Assembly: GCA_018262855.1 (NCBI GenBank) | Contig: JADFDO010000007.1 | Location: 62,001 to 126,000, forward strand | DNA from: Methanolinea sp. | GTDB taxonomy: Archaea > Halobacteriota > Methanomicrobia > Methanomicrobiales > Methanospirillaceae | DNA: 64,000 nucleotides | Direction: 5' to 3' | Part shown: piece after piece, positions 24,526-38,318 of the stretch | Layout of the letters: each line of letters begins with the position of its first letter | Numbering within the stretch: the stretch's first letter is position 1 | Translations under genes and position numbers: made by a program | The notes under the pieces: model-generated | The model's input: only the letters and a program-made list of their open reading frames with translations | What the model was told of the DNA's origin: nothing | The model's database searches: none

Positions 24526-26250
24526 ATGAGCGATATCTACGAGAATATCATGGAACTGGCCAGGAGGAGGGGATTTATCTGGCCTGCGTCTGAATGTTAC
24601 GGGTCGGTTGCAGGTTTCATAGACTACGGGCCCCTCGGCTCGATGATGAAGAGAAGGATCGAGGATACCTGGCGGGAGTTCTACGTGGTCAGGGAGGGAT
24701 ATTACGAGATCGAGTGCCCCACGATCGGGCAGGAGGATATTTTCATCGCTTCAGGGCACCTGAAGGGCTTCTCCGACAAAATGTGCCAGTGCCCCCACTG
24801 CAGCGAATACCTTCGTGCAGATCACATCGCCGAAGGAAACGGGGTGAAAGGGGCTTCATCGCTTGATTGTGAAGGTCTTGGCCAGGCACTCTGCACACTC
24901 CCCTGCCCTGCATGTGGAGAAGTGCTCGGGGATGTCCAGGTTTATACCTTCAACCTGATGTTCCAGACCACCATCGGGCCTGGCTCCCAGAGAAAGGGGT
25001 ACCTCCGCCCCGAGACCGCGCAGGGTATGTTCACGGACTTCCAGCGACTTCTCCGGTTCTACCGCGACACCCTTCCATTCGGCGCGGTGCAGATAGGCAA
25101 GTCATACCGGAACGAGATCTCACCGAGACAGGGAATGATTCGGCTCAGGGAGTTTACCCAGGCTGAGGCGGAGATCTTCGTGCATCCTGCAGAGAAGAAG
25201 CATCCCAATTTCTCCCGCTATGCCGGATACAGGATGCCACTCCTCGGGATAGAACAGCAGCAGGGGGAGACCGCAGCACTCGAGATCACGATGCGTGAGG
25301 CCGTCGACAGCGGGCTCGTTGCGAATGAATATGTGGCCTACTACCTGGCCCTTACCCACGACCTGCTCGTCACGGTGGGAGTGAATCCTGAAAAGTTGCG
25401 GTTCCGGCAGCATCTCCCCGATGAGCTTGCACACTACGCCGAAGACTGCTGGGATGCAGAGATCTTTTCCGAGCGTTTCGGGTGGGTCGAGACCGTGGGG
25501 ATCGCAGACCGGACCGACTACGACCTCAAAGCCCATGCCGCACAGAGCGGGGAGCGATTCACGGTCTTTATTCCCTACGAAACGCCCCGGAAGGAGCGCC
25601 GGGTGAGAGTGATTGCGAACATGGGGGCACTCGGCCCGCGGTTCAGGGGAAAGGCAAAGGAGGTGGCAGATGCCCTTGCGGAGGCTGTCCCAGGCAGGGA
25701 TGGCGTCACCATCAAGGTAGGCGGTGAAGATGTTTTCATCTCCCCTGACCTCTACCAGGTGAGGGAAGAAGAGGTCGACATACCGGGAGAAGAGATCACG
25801 CCTCACGTGATCGAGCCCAGCTATGGGATAGACCGCATGATCTACGCAGTCCTCGAGCACAATTACTCGGAAGAGACGGTCAACGAGGAGGAGCGCCGCG
25901 TTCTCCGGCTGCCTCCCGGCGTATCGCCCATCCAGGTGGCGGTCTTCCCGCTGATGAACCGCGACGGGCTCCCTGAGATCGCCAGTGAGATCACTGCACG
26001 GCTCAAGGCACACAGGATAATGGCAGAGTATGACGACTCGGGTGCTATCGGGCGCCGATACAGGAGACAGGATGAGATAGGGACCCCCTTTGCGCTCACC
26101 GTGGATTATGAGACGCCTGATTCCGGGACCGTGACCCTTCGCGACCGCGACAGCATGCAGCAGGTCCGGGTAAAGGTTGAATCACTCCCCAATCTCCTTC
26201 GCTCGCTCCTCAATGGGTCCTCCTCCTTTGCAAGCCTGAAGAGTGTATGA
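24526..26250 (+). CDS. glyS: Glycyl-tRNA synthetase, archaeal/eukaryal type
   Basis: Charges tRNA-Gly. A 574-residue class II synthetase: motif 1 region GSVAGFIDYGPLGSMMKRRIEDTWREF, motif 2 GKSYRNEISPRQGMIRLREFTQAEAEIF, motif 3 EPSYGIDRMIYAVLEHNYSEE, then the anticodon-binding domain PIQVAVFPLMNRDGLPEIA. A Cys4 insert (CQCPHC...CPACGE) near residues 87-134 may bind zinc. The frame is open upstream to 24415, but ATG 24526 (MSDIYENIMELARRRGF) matches the family start. A TATA-like GATATAAG at 24501 suggests a leaderless mRNA. The stop overlaps the hef start. Confidence 0.96.
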   Translation: MSDIYENIMELARRRGFIWPASECYGSVAGFIDYGPLGSMMKRRIEDTWREFYVVREGYYEIECPTIGQEDIFIASGHLKGFSDKMCQCPHCSEYLRADHIAEGNGVKGASSLDCEGLGQALCTLPCPACGEVLGDVQVYTFNLMFQTTIGPGSQRKGYLRPETAQGMFTDFQRLLRFYRDTLPFGAVQIGKSYRNEISPRQGMIRLREFTQAEAEIFVHPAEKKHPNFSRYAGYRMPLLGIEQQQGETAALEITMREAVDSGLVANEYVAYYLALTHDLLVTVGVNPEKLRFRQHLPDELAHYAEDCWDAEIFSERFGWVETVGIADRTDYDLKAHAAQSGERFTVFIPYETPRKERRVRVIANMGALGPRFRGKAKEVADALAEAVPGRDGVTIKVGGEDVFISPDLYQVREEEVDIPGEEITPHVIEPSYGIDRMIYAVLEHNYSEETVNEEERRVLRLPPGVSPIQVAVFPLMNRDGLPEIASEITARLKAHRIMAEYDDSGAIGRRYRRQDEIGTPFALTVDYETPDSGTVTLRDRDSMQQVRVKVESLPNLLRSLLNGSSSFASLKSV

Positions 26251-28481
26251 CCACTATCACCCACCCCTTTATCAGACCGGGATCGCTGGATTCCCGGACT
26301 TACCAGCTCTCGATCGCGATGAAAGCCCTCGAAGGGCATACCATGGTCGTGCTCCCGACAGGCCTTGGTAAGACCGCGATCGCGCTGCTCGTGGCTGCAT
26401 CCCGGCTCTACAACAACGGGGGCAAGGTGCTGATGATGGCTCCCACAAAACCCCTCGTCGAGCAGCATCTCAGGTTCTTCCGCCAGTTCCTCTCGATCCC
26501 CGGTCAGGATGAGAATACCCTTGTCATGTTTACCGGCGAGACCCCGGTAGACGAGCGAGCCTCTGCGTGGAGCGCCGCCCGTGCTGTCTTTGCCACACCC
26601 CAGGTGATCAAGAATGACGTCCTCTCCGGGAGTTACGATCTCACCGATGTTACCCTGATGATCATCGATGAATGCCACAGGGGTGTGGGGAACTATGCTT
26701 ATGTGTTTCTGGCGCAGCGTTACCTTGCCAGCGGGAAATCCCCCCTTATCCTCGGAATGACCGCCTCCCCCGGAGGCTACGTGGAGAAGGTGGAAGAGGT
26801 ATGCGCAAACCTTGGTATCGAGAAGGTTGAGAGCAGGACAGACCAGGACAGGGACGTTGCCCCCTATATCCATGAAAGGGAGATCGAGGTGAGGGAAGTT
26901 GACCTCCCGCCAGAACTGAAGCATGCTGTGGGGGACCTATCCACCCTGATCGACTCACGGCTTACGTATATTAGGAAACTAGGATTTGCCGTTCCTCCAC
27001 GACAACAGCTCTCGATGAAAGCCCTCCAGGCGATCAACGCCCAGGTTCAGGAGCTGATCCAGGCCCGGGACGCCACGGGATTCTCGGCGGCCTCGATCTA
27101 TGCAGAACTCATGAAACTCCGGCATGCCCTCTCTCTCGCCGAATCCCAGGGAAGCCGGGTGTTCGCGGCATATATCAACAGGCTCTTTGCGGAAGGGTCC
27201 GGGGGGTCAGCCTCGAAAGCCACTGCGAGACTCGCCCGGGACCCTGTCTTCATTCGCCTCCATGAACGGTGCATCTCGTGGAAGGAGGAACTCCACCCGA
27301 AGATGGCGATACTCTCCAGGGTGGTTGAAAAACAGCTGGAATCCTCGCCCGACAGCCGCATCATCATCTTTGCTACCTACCGGGACATGGTCCAGCAGAT
27401 CGTCGATCACCTGAACAGTATGGGGATTGCATGCCAGAGGTTTGTCGGCCAGGCAACAAAGGATAGCGAGAAAGGTCTCTCCCAGAAACGCCAGATCGAG
27501 GCACTGCAGAGATTCCGGGAGGGCGCGTTCAAAGTCCTGGTTGCGACATCAGTGGGCGAGGAGGGCCTTGATATCCCCTCAACAGACCTCGTCGTCTTTT
27601 ATGAGGCGGTTCCCTCTGAGATCAGGAGCATCCAGCGGAAAGGACGGACGGGGAGGAGTGGGAAAGGGAGAATCGTGGTCCTTGTCACCAAGGGGACTTC
27701 CGACGAAGTCTTCAGGTACGTGAGCCAGAACCGGGAGCGCTCCATGCTCTCCGGGATCAGGAGCATCTCCTCATCCTCGGGGATCCCTGCATCCGCGAGA
27801 TCGCATGCTCCCCCACAGTCAAGTATCGAACAGTTCATGGAAAAAGGTCCAGTAATAAGGGTGGATGACCGCGAGACCTCCTCACGCGTGGTCGAGATCC
27901 TCTCAAATATGGGTGTCTCGCTGCAGCTCGGGCGGCTCCCCTCGGGGGACTACGCGATCGGCGATCGGATCATCATTGAGAGGAAGACCGCGAGGGATTT
28001 TGTGGATACGCTTGTCGAGAGGGATCTTCTCGGCCAGCTCAGGGTGCTCGCCGGCAGCGCTCCCCGTCCCGTGTTGATCATCGAGGGAGGGGATCTTTAT
28101 TCCATGCGGGATATCCACCCGAACGCGATCCGCGGCACCCTTGCGGCGGTCGCAGTCGACCTCGGCATAAGCATCCTCTTTACAAGAGATGAGGAAGACA
28201 CCGCCCAGATGATCCTGGTGCTGACAAAAAGGGAGGAGGGCGGAGACCGAGAACGTTCCCTCCCGGCAAAAAGGGCAGGCCACTCACCACGGGAGCAGCA
28301 GGAACTCGTTATCGCCTCATTCCCCGATATAGGCCTTAAAAACGCCCGGTTCCTTCTGGATCACTTCGGGTCGATCAGGGCGGTGGTCAATGCACCCGGA
28401 GACGAACTCCTTAAAGTCAAGGGTATCGGCGAGCGGCGGTCAAAAACGATTCATGATCTCTGCAACCGCGAGTACCGGTGA
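26247..28481 (+). CDS. hef: Hef-type helicase/nuclease
   Basis: An archaeal stalled-fork repair enzyme: an SF2 helicase fused to an XPF/ERCC4-like nuclease. The 744-residue protein shows Walker A PTGLGKT (residues 37-43), DECH (141-144), helicase motif VI QRKGRTGR, nuclease motif GDRIIIERKTARDF near 571-584, and a C-terminal tandem helix-hairpin-helix (FPDIGLKNARFLLDHFG, LKVKGIGERRSKTI). It overlaps glyS by four bases (ATGA), so the pair are co-translated. Both helicase and nuclease motifs look intact. Confidence 0.95.
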   Translation: MTTITHPFIRPGSLDSRTYQLSIAMKALEGHTMVVLPTGLGKTAIALLVAASRLYNNGGKVLMMAPTKPLVEQHLRFFRQFLSIPGQDENTLVMFTGETPVDERASAWSAARAVFATPQVIKNDVLSGSYDLTDVTLMIIDECHRGVGNYAYVFLAQRYLASGKSPLILGMTASPGGYVEKVEEVCANLGIEKVESRTDQDRDVAPYIHEREIEVREVDLPPELKHAVGDLSTLIDSRLTYIRKLGFAVPPRQQLSMKALQAINAQVQELIQARDATGFSAASIYAELMKLRHALSLAESQGSRVFAAYINRLFAEGSGGSASKATARLARDPVFIRLHERCISWKEELHPKMAILSRVVEKQLESSPDSRIIIFATYRDMVQQIVDHLNSMGIACQRFVGQATKDSEKGLSQKRQIEALQRFREGAFKVLVATSVGEEGLDIPSTDLVVFYEAVPSEIRSIQRKGRTGRSGKGRIVVLVTKGTSDEVFRYVSQNRERSMLSGIRSISSSSGIPASARSHAPPQSSIEQFMEKGPVIRVDDRETSSRVVEILSNMGVSLQLGRLPSGDYAIGDRIIIERKTARDFVDTLVERDLLGQLRVLAGSAPRPVLIIEGGDLYSMRDIHPNAIRGTLAAVAVDLGISILFTRDEEDTAQMILVLTKREEGGDRERSLPAKRAGHSPREQQELVIASFPDIGLKNARFLLDHFGSIRAVVNAPGDELLKVKGIGERRSKTIHDLCNREYR

Positions 28482-28483
28482 AA

Positions 28484-28855
28484 TCACCGCGATCGGAGTG
28501 CGCTCAACCCCTCGATACCGAGAGTAAGTGCTTCCATCAGCGCCGAGACGCACCTTGGATCCTTCTCGTTCCTGATCCTTTCGCACAGTCCGATAAGAGT
28601 CTCTTCCAGGGTTTTTTCGAGCGGGGAGGCGTCATCTCCTTTTGAGAGGTGTTGCTGCGTACCAGGTTCCACCTGTGCCTGATCGGATTTGCCTGGTGCC
28701 CGGGATCCTTTCTCCCCCTGTCTCTCGGCGCAGACCACGCAGAGTGTCTTTCCCTTCACTTCGAAGAGGGGGCATCCGCACGAAGGGCATGATGTTGAGA
28801 GCATCTTTCCCCCTTTCAGGAGATACCCCGCCATTATTTCATCTTCACGTGTCAT
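28484..28855 (-). CDS. ZNRD2/SSSCA1-type zinc-ribbon protein
   Basis: A 123-residue protein. The N-terminal [32 protein letters not shown] is the Sjogren/scleroderma-autoantigen-1 (ZNRD2) zinc ribbon with two CxxC pairs. A Gln/Lys/Ser-rich linker and a C-terminal helix ([35 protein letters not shown]) follow. The frame extends upstream, but ATG 28855 gives the normal family N-terminus; an ATG seven codons later is possible. It ends two bases from the convergent hef stop. The molecular role in archaea is unknown. Confidence 0.85.
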   Translation of the reverse strand: MTREDEIMAGYLLKGGKMLSTSCPSCGCPLFEVKGKTLCVVCAERQGEKGSRAPGKSDQAQVEPGTQQHLSKGDDASPLEKTLEETLIGLCERIRNEKDPRCVSALMEALTLGIEGLSALRSR

Positions 28856-29040
28856 CCCGGCACCACCACATGGTTGATCACTTCTGTGTGCCAAGTCATA
28901 TCGAGCTTCCGGAGATATGGCCCGGGTCCCGTGCATACCCATGTCGGATGGTTTATATTACTTGCTCTCGATATAAATACTGGACCGAAAATGACTCGAT
29001 ATTGAGGAGTTTTTCGAGGAAAATACACGAGGGGATTGCA

Positions 29041-29304
29041 ATGACCAACCCTGATAAGACAATTGAAAGTTGTATCCAGATGCTTCAGCACATCATGGAT
29101 GACAGCACTATCCCAAGGAATATCCGAAGGGTCGCGGACGAGACGCGCCAGCTGCTGATGAACAATAACAAAAAATCCGGGCTCCGGGCCGCAGAGGCGA
29201 TCTCAAAGATCGACGAGATCAGCAATGACCCGAATATGCCCGTCCATGCAAGGACCCGTATCTGGGAACTGGTCTCTCAACTGGAGACGATCCCCCTGGA
29301 CTGA
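29041..29304 (+). CDS. UPF0147 family protein
   Basis: An 87-residue all-helical protein of the archaeal UPF0147 family. Recognised from [34 protein letters not shown] and the second half [39 protein letters not shown] longer open frame upstream (from 28642) covers the antisense of the zinc-ribbon gene and is not credible. TATATTA and GATATAAATA elements near 28950-28977 are probable promoter parts. No biochemical function is known. Confidence 0.92.
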   Translation: MTNPDKTIESCIQMLQHIMDDSTIPRNIRRVADETRQLLMNNNKKSGLRAAEAISKIDEISNDPNMPVHARTRIWELVSQLETIPLD

Positions 29305-29360
29305 ACCAAAGTCACCTGTTTTTTCAAACACCCGGAATAGTATTTCATCTCCTGGCTGTT

Positions 29361-29774
29361 TCAGGGCATAACTGTGATTACAATGCTCCGGGTGCGACCT
29401 TTCCTTACATCGAGTTCCAGCAGCACAATCTGCTGCCATGTTCCGAGCATCACCTCTCCCCCGCCAACCGGAATTGAGAGCGAGGGGCCTACGAGAGATG
29501 CCCTCACATGGGACCTGCCATTCCCATCACCCCAGCGGCTGTCATGGGCATAAGGTATGTCATCAGGGGCAATCCTCGCGAGCGCTCCGCTAAGATCGTT
29601 CAAGACTCCATTTTCGAACTCTATGGTAGTGACCGCTGCGGTTGATCCGGTGATAAAAACATTCACCATACCCTCGCGGATACCACTTTCCCTTACCGCG
29701 TTTCGCACTTCACCGGTAATATCCCTGATATCACCTTCACCTTTCGTCGAGATCTGGATCGAACTTCGGTACAT
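29361..29774 (-). CDS. YjbQ/UPF0047 family protein
   Basis: A 137-residue YjbQ-family protein. Motifs: GMVNVFITGSTAAVTTIEFENGVLND, PYAHDSRWGDGNGRSHVRASLVGPSLSIPV with the two His that line the family's pocket, and GTWQQIVLLELDVRKGRTRSIVITV at the end. Some YjbQ proteins can replace thiamine-phosphate synthase in genetic tests, but the natural role is unresolved. ATG 29774 is preferred to a TTG at 29813. Confidence 0.9.
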   Translation of the reverse strand: MYRSSIQISTKGEGDIRDITGEVRNAVRESGIREGMVNVFITGSTAAVTTIEFENGVLNDLSGALARIAPDDIPYAHDSRWGDGNGRSHVRASLVGPSLSIPVGGGEVMLGTWQQIVLLELDVRKGRTRSIVITVMP

Positions 29775-29815
29775 TGATGAGAGAGAGACCTGGAACGGGA
29801 TGAACGTATGCAAGA

Positions 29816-30113
29816 GCAGTTCAGTGGCCGAAGGCCATCAATTGCGGGGGAGCAGGAGTGGTCCTGGACCACTCCTGCGGGGAAACAACGGGTGGGTCGG
29901 GAGGGGGAGCAGTTGAGTGGCCAAAGGCCACCAACTGCGGGGAACCAAGGAGAGGTCTGGAGGGGGAATCCCTCCTGTCTGCTGATTCCCTGTTCAACTT
30001 GATAGTACTGTCTAACTGGTCCAAAGGGGTTGGCCTGTTCACGGCCAAAGGCCACCAACTGTGGGGAACCAAGGAGAGGTCTGGAGGGGAAATCCCTCCG
30101 GTCAGAAGATCCC
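29816..30113. repeat. Dispersed non-coding repeat block (family B, three partial copies)
   Basis: Units start near 29816, 29909 and 30043 with GCAGTT(C/G)AGTGGCC(G/A)AAGGCCA(T/C)CAA or its truncated form. The first contains a perfect palindrome at 29852-29878 (13-bp arms, GCAGGAGTGGTCC / GGACCACTCCTGC, one-base loop). The second and third share GGGGAACCAAGGAGAGGTCTGGAGG and a GGGAATCCCTCC-type hairpin. The same family recurs at 39523-39750, including the identical palindrome arms. No conserved reading frame is seen. Confidence 0.8.
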
Positions 30114-30547
30114 CGGGTTTGTTGTGTACTCTTCTCTTTTCCGTGTCATGGAACATGAATAAAGGGTATAGTGTCATTGTTACCAACAATCTCGCTCACA
30201 AATCATGACGAGGAATTACGGAAAATCCGTGGGAAAGACATTCGGGTTTTATGTCTCACTTCACAAATGCGATTGACCCCGCCGCCCCCGAAAATACCGC
30301 GGGACTTCCGCCCTCGACCCGGGGAGACCTGCGGTCACCTCCATATCTTCAGAAATTGCTGAATAATTCTGGTAGGAGTGATGTGAAGAAGTACGGCGGC
30401 GGTTCAAATTAAATTTTCATTAGCCTATCGGAACTAAATAGTCATTTGAAATTCGACAACCAAGGAAACCACCTAAAACACAGATTTATTCACACCATTC
30501 AATAAATATTTTTAGTGACTAGTGTGCCACTATACTCAAAATATGAA
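30114..30547. other. Gene-free, increasingly AT-rich spacer
   Basis: Between repeat block B and the gyrA stop there is no supported gene. The last 150 bases are AT-rich with several T runs on the minus strand that could terminate gyrBA transcription. A GC-rich patch (CCCCGCCGCCCCCG) near 30276 is unexplained. Confidence 0.5.
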
Positions 30548-35506
<4,959 letters not shown>

Positions 35507-35560
35507 GCACTAGCCTTTCCTGCCTTCCATAATAATATACCGGAAGAGAGTGGCACCGAC

Positions 35561-36388
35561 TTAAAAAAGCGAGAATTGCATCAGCCAGACACAAAGCGGC
35601 ATCACGATAATGAACACAAGACCCGCGATGAGCAGGCTCCACTCTCCTCTCCGCAGGGGCTTTTTATTCAAAAACAGATGCGAACGTGTTCCATGCCCGC
35701 GGCAGAGCATACTGATATACACACGCTCTCCCTGTTCATACGACCTGATAAACATGGTCCCGATGGTATAGCCCAATTGACGAAGCCTGTACCGGTATGG
35801 GAGGCGTGAATCGAAAGGATTAAAACAGCGGGTTTTCAGGGACTCCTGGATTTTGCGGTACATATAGCCGAAGACGAACAGGTATCGGATCATCATGCCG
35901 AGGGCCAGGGCAAACTCCTCGGGAAGGCCAATCCGGCTTGCACCATCAAGAAGATCCTGCATCTTCGTAGTGGATGACAGAAGGATGATGAACGAGATGG
36001 TGAGCATGAATTTGATGCACAGTATGAAGGCAAACTCAATGGATTCGGTATAAATATGGATCCCGAATGGCAGGGATACAAGGGAGTGATATTCAGAATA
36101 ATACTTGTTTTTCAAAAAGATCTGGAAAAAAATAATGATCCCCCATACAGGCACGATTACTGCAAGACGTTTCAAATAGCCGGCAAACGGGAGCCGTGTT
36201 GCTACCCAGAAGGCAAGGAAAAAAATGAAGAAAATCGCTCCGACCGTATATAACATCGTTGAATAGGGGACTGCGACGAGTGCCACGATCGCTGCAAAAC
36301 AGAGAATGATCTTCACCCGGGCATCCACACGGTGGACCCAACTGTCCCGGTATGCATCACGCTCTATCTGGAAGAGTTCTTCTATCAT
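35561..36388 (-). CDS. cbiQ: Ni/Co ECF transporter transmembrane (T) component
   Basis: A 275-residue membrane protein with about five helices and the energy-coupling-factor T signature. A conserved basic helix near the C-terminal half (SLKTRCFNPFDSRLPYRYRLRQLGYTIGTMFIRSYEQGERVYISMLCRGHG) contains the two Ala/Ser-Arg-Gly type coupling motifs. The N-terminal WVHRVDARVKIILCFAAI is also typical. It overlaps cbiO by four bases and is the last gene of cbiMNOQ. The metal is probably nickel, judging from the operator upstream. Confidence 0.93.
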   Translation of the reverse strand: MIEELFQIERDAYRDSWVHRVDARVKIILCFAAIVALVAVPYSTMLYTVGAIFFIFFLAFWVATRLPFAGYLKRLAVIVPVWGIIIFFQIFLKNKYYSEYHSLVSLPFGIHIYTESIEFAFILCIKFMLTISFIILLSSTTKMQDLLDGASRIGLPEEFALALGMMIRYLFVFGYMYRKIQESLKTRCFNPFDSRLPYRYRLRQLGYTIGTMFIRSYEQGERVYISMLCRGHGTRSHLFLNKKPLRRGEWSLLIAGLVFIIVMPLCVWLMQFSLF

Positions 36389-37218
36389 GGTTGTTTTCCA
36401 AACGCGGAAAGAAACGAGCGTTCTGCATCCGCATAGGAGTAGGCCGGCGATATGCTGATCCCGTGTTTTTGCAGCGTTGAGATGAGTTTCGGCAGGACAG
36501 GAACTCCCAGGCGGACAGAATTCAGCATCTCCTCATTGATGAAGATCTCCTCAACAGTGCCGGTCCCTACCACCTGACCTTTATTCATCACATACACATA
36601 ATCGGCCACTTCCGGGACCAGCGAGACATCGTGAGTTGAGAAGATCACCGTCATTCCGTATTTCGAAGAGAGTGAGTTGATGAATCCCACGAGGTCTCTT
36701 ACCCCCTGGGGATCCAGACCCGCAGTGGGTTCGTCCAGGACAAGCACCTGAGGCTCCATGGCGATCACCCCTGCAATGGCCACTCTCTTCTTCTCACCCC
36801 CGCTCAAATGGTGTGGCACACGATCCCTCAGATGTTCGATCCCGACAACTCCCAATGCCTCTGTGACCCGGTGTTGTACTGTCTCTTCATCGAGACCCAG
36901 GTTCATGGGTCCGAATGCGACATCCTGTTCCACGGTGGGAGAGAAGATCTGGTCATCGGGGTTCTGGAACACGAGCCCCACGAACTTTCTCACTTCACGG
37001 AGGTTCTCTTTGCTGATAGGTTCGCCTCTGATGAGAACACTTCCTGATGTGGGCTTGAAAATTCCGTTGAATTGTTTGAAGAGGGTACTCTTCCCTGCCC
37101 CGTTCGCACCGATTACCGCAATCCTTGCATTCCTGGGAGCAATGAAATGAATGTGATCAAGGGCTTTGACATTCCCTGGATACGTATAACAGAGATCTCG
37201 GGTCTCGATCAGGTGCAT
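36385..37218 (-). CDS. cbiO: Ni/Co ECF transporter ATPase (A) component
   Basis: A 277-residue ABC ATPase. Walker A GANGAGKST (residues 37-45), Q-loop VFQNPDDQIFSPTVEQDVAFGP as in ECF ATPases, signature LSGGEKKRVAIAGV, Walker B VLVLDEPTAGLDP and switch His in IFSTHDVSLVPE are all intact. It powers uptake with CbiQ and the CbiM/N substrate module. It follows cbiN by 46 bases. Confidence 0.95.
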   Translation of the reverse strand: MHLIETRDLCYTYPGNVKALDHIHFIAPRNARIAVIGANGAGKSTLFKQFNGIFKPTSGSVLIRGEPISKENLREVRKFVGLVFQNPDDQIFSPTVEQDVAFGPMNLGLDEETVQHRVTEALGVVGIEHLRDRVPHHLSGGEKKRVAIAGVIAMEPQVLVLDEPTAGLDPQGVRDLVGFINSLSSKYGMTVIFSTHDVSLVPEVADYVYVMNKGQVVGTGTVEEIFINEEMLNSVRLGVPVLPKLISTLQKHGISISPAYSYADAERSFLSAFGKQP

Positions 37219-37264
37219 GAATATGACCTGGTATTGAGGATACCATATTGGTTCATTGGTCTGA

Positions 37265-37606
37265 TTACACTGACTTCCCCGGTGCCTTCATCACGTAAAC
37301 AAGTCCCAGGACCGCAAGGAATGCCAGGATCGTCCCGGCAAGAATCGCAACCAGCCCTCCCGCGGATCCCATCTCCTCACCCAGTGCGTAGTCCGGCATG
37401 GGTGATTCGTATGAAAACCGGCCTTCAGTCACTTCGTGAATCTCGGCATCTTCGTGAGCCGCGCCCGTAAGGGTTTTATCTCCCTGAACTACGAGAGCGG
37501 TGCTCTCCAGACCGTCGGGATCCGATGACGCCATGAAGACCGCGATGCATCCCACGAGGAGCGAGATCACGAGCCCGACTATGAGGAAGGTCCTGTTGTC
37601 CATCAT
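37265..37606 (-). CDS. cbiN: Ni/Co transporter accessory subunit CbiN
   Basis: A 113-residue protein with two membrane helices separated by an extracellular loop (about residues 28-80) that is acidic and His-poor, the CbiN/PDGLE-like arrangement: SSDPDGLESTAL is the recognisable motif. The C-terminal helix is GGLVAILAGTILAFLAVLGLVYVM. It overlaps cbiM by four bases. It assists metal loading of CbiM in this transporter class. Confidence 0.9.
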   Translation of the reverse strand: MMDNRTFLIVGLVISLLVGCIAVFMASSDPDGLESTALVVQGDKTLTGAAHEDAEIHEVTEGRFSYESPMPDYALGEEMGSAGGLVAILAGTILAFLAVLGLVYVMKAPGKSV

Positions 37607-38256
37607 ACCGCGCTCACCTTCTTCACCGGTTTCACTCCATTGTCCACAAGGTCAGGCCGAACATTCATGATAAGGTATATGGCTGCGACCGTGATCACAC
37701 CCTCAATGACACCGATGATCGCATGGTAAATACCCATCGCCACCAGACCTTCCATCAAGGGGAATGTTCCCGCAATGAACATCTCCACTGCACACGCGAG
37801 TGCGGGGATCAGGCAGGCAAGCCATGCAGCGATGAACGCTGAAACAGGCATACTTTTCGTGGCTGCTTTGATCCCCTTGTAGGAATAAAAGCCTACAAAA
37901 CCACCGATTACTCCCATATTGATGATGTTCGCACCCATGGTGGTAATTCCACCGTCTCCAAAAAGAACTCCCTGCACGATCAGGACCATGGTGAGGATGA
38001 ACACCGCCGCAAACGGGGAGCCGAGAATGATTGCCGCAAGGGCACCCCCGACGAGATGCCCGCTTGTCCCCATCGAGACCGGGAGGTTGAAAGACTGGAT
38101 TGCAAAGATTGCTGCCGCGAGTACCGCAACAAGGGGAAGTTTCTCCTCGTTCATCTCGTTTTTCGCCCATCTTACTGCAAGGAAGACAAAAACAAGGGCA
38201 ATTACCCAGTATATGGCACCCTGGTAGATTGGAATGAAGGCATCGGGAATGTGCAT
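37603..38256 (-). CDS. cbiM: Ni/Co ECF transporter substrate-binding subunit CbiM
   Basis: A 217-residue membrane protein. The N-terminal MHIPDAFIP contains the His-2 metal ligand, and further ligands lie in GTSGHLVGGALAAIILGSPFAAVFILTMVLIVQ and the GDGGITTMGANIINMGVIGG stretch. About six to seven helices are visible. It is first in the operon cbiM-cbiN-cbiO-cbiQ. The operator-like dyad at 38291-38318 upstream suggests nickel control. Nickel is needed for F430 and hydrogenases in methanogens. Confidence 0.95.
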   Translation of the reverse strand: MHIPDAFIPIYQGAIYWVIALVFVFLAVRWAKNEMNEEKLPLVAVLAAAIFAIQSFNLPVSMGTSGHLVGGALAAIILGSPFAAVFILTMVLIVQGVLFGDGGITTMGANIINMGVIGGFVGFYSYKGIKAATKSMPVSAFIAAWLACLIPALACAVEMFIAGTFPLMEGLVAMGIYHAIIGVIEGVITVAAIYLIMNVRPDLVDNGVKPVKKVSAV

Positions 38257-38290
38257 TAAATCACCTGTAATAATACGTTTGTGTAATATC

Positions 38291-38318
38291 GTAATAAGGA
38301 ATAGTTAAAAAATATTAC
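38291..38318. promoter_or_regulatory. NikR-like operator (GTAATA-N16-TATTAC) upstream of cbiM
   Basis: A dyad of two 6-base half-sites with exactly 16 bases between them, centred about 48 bases before the cbiM start codon. NikR repressors bind half-sites separated by N16. Two more GTAATA copies lie at 38267-38272 and 38283-38288. The sequence also overlaps the T/A-rich promoter of the operon. No nikR gene is in this window. Confidence 0.6.

Noticed and set aside
25120-26924. Long minus-strand frames antisense to glyS and hef (297 and 272 codons)
   Set aside because: They run against unmistakable glyS and hef motifs and have shadow-type composition with many Cys, His and Arg.
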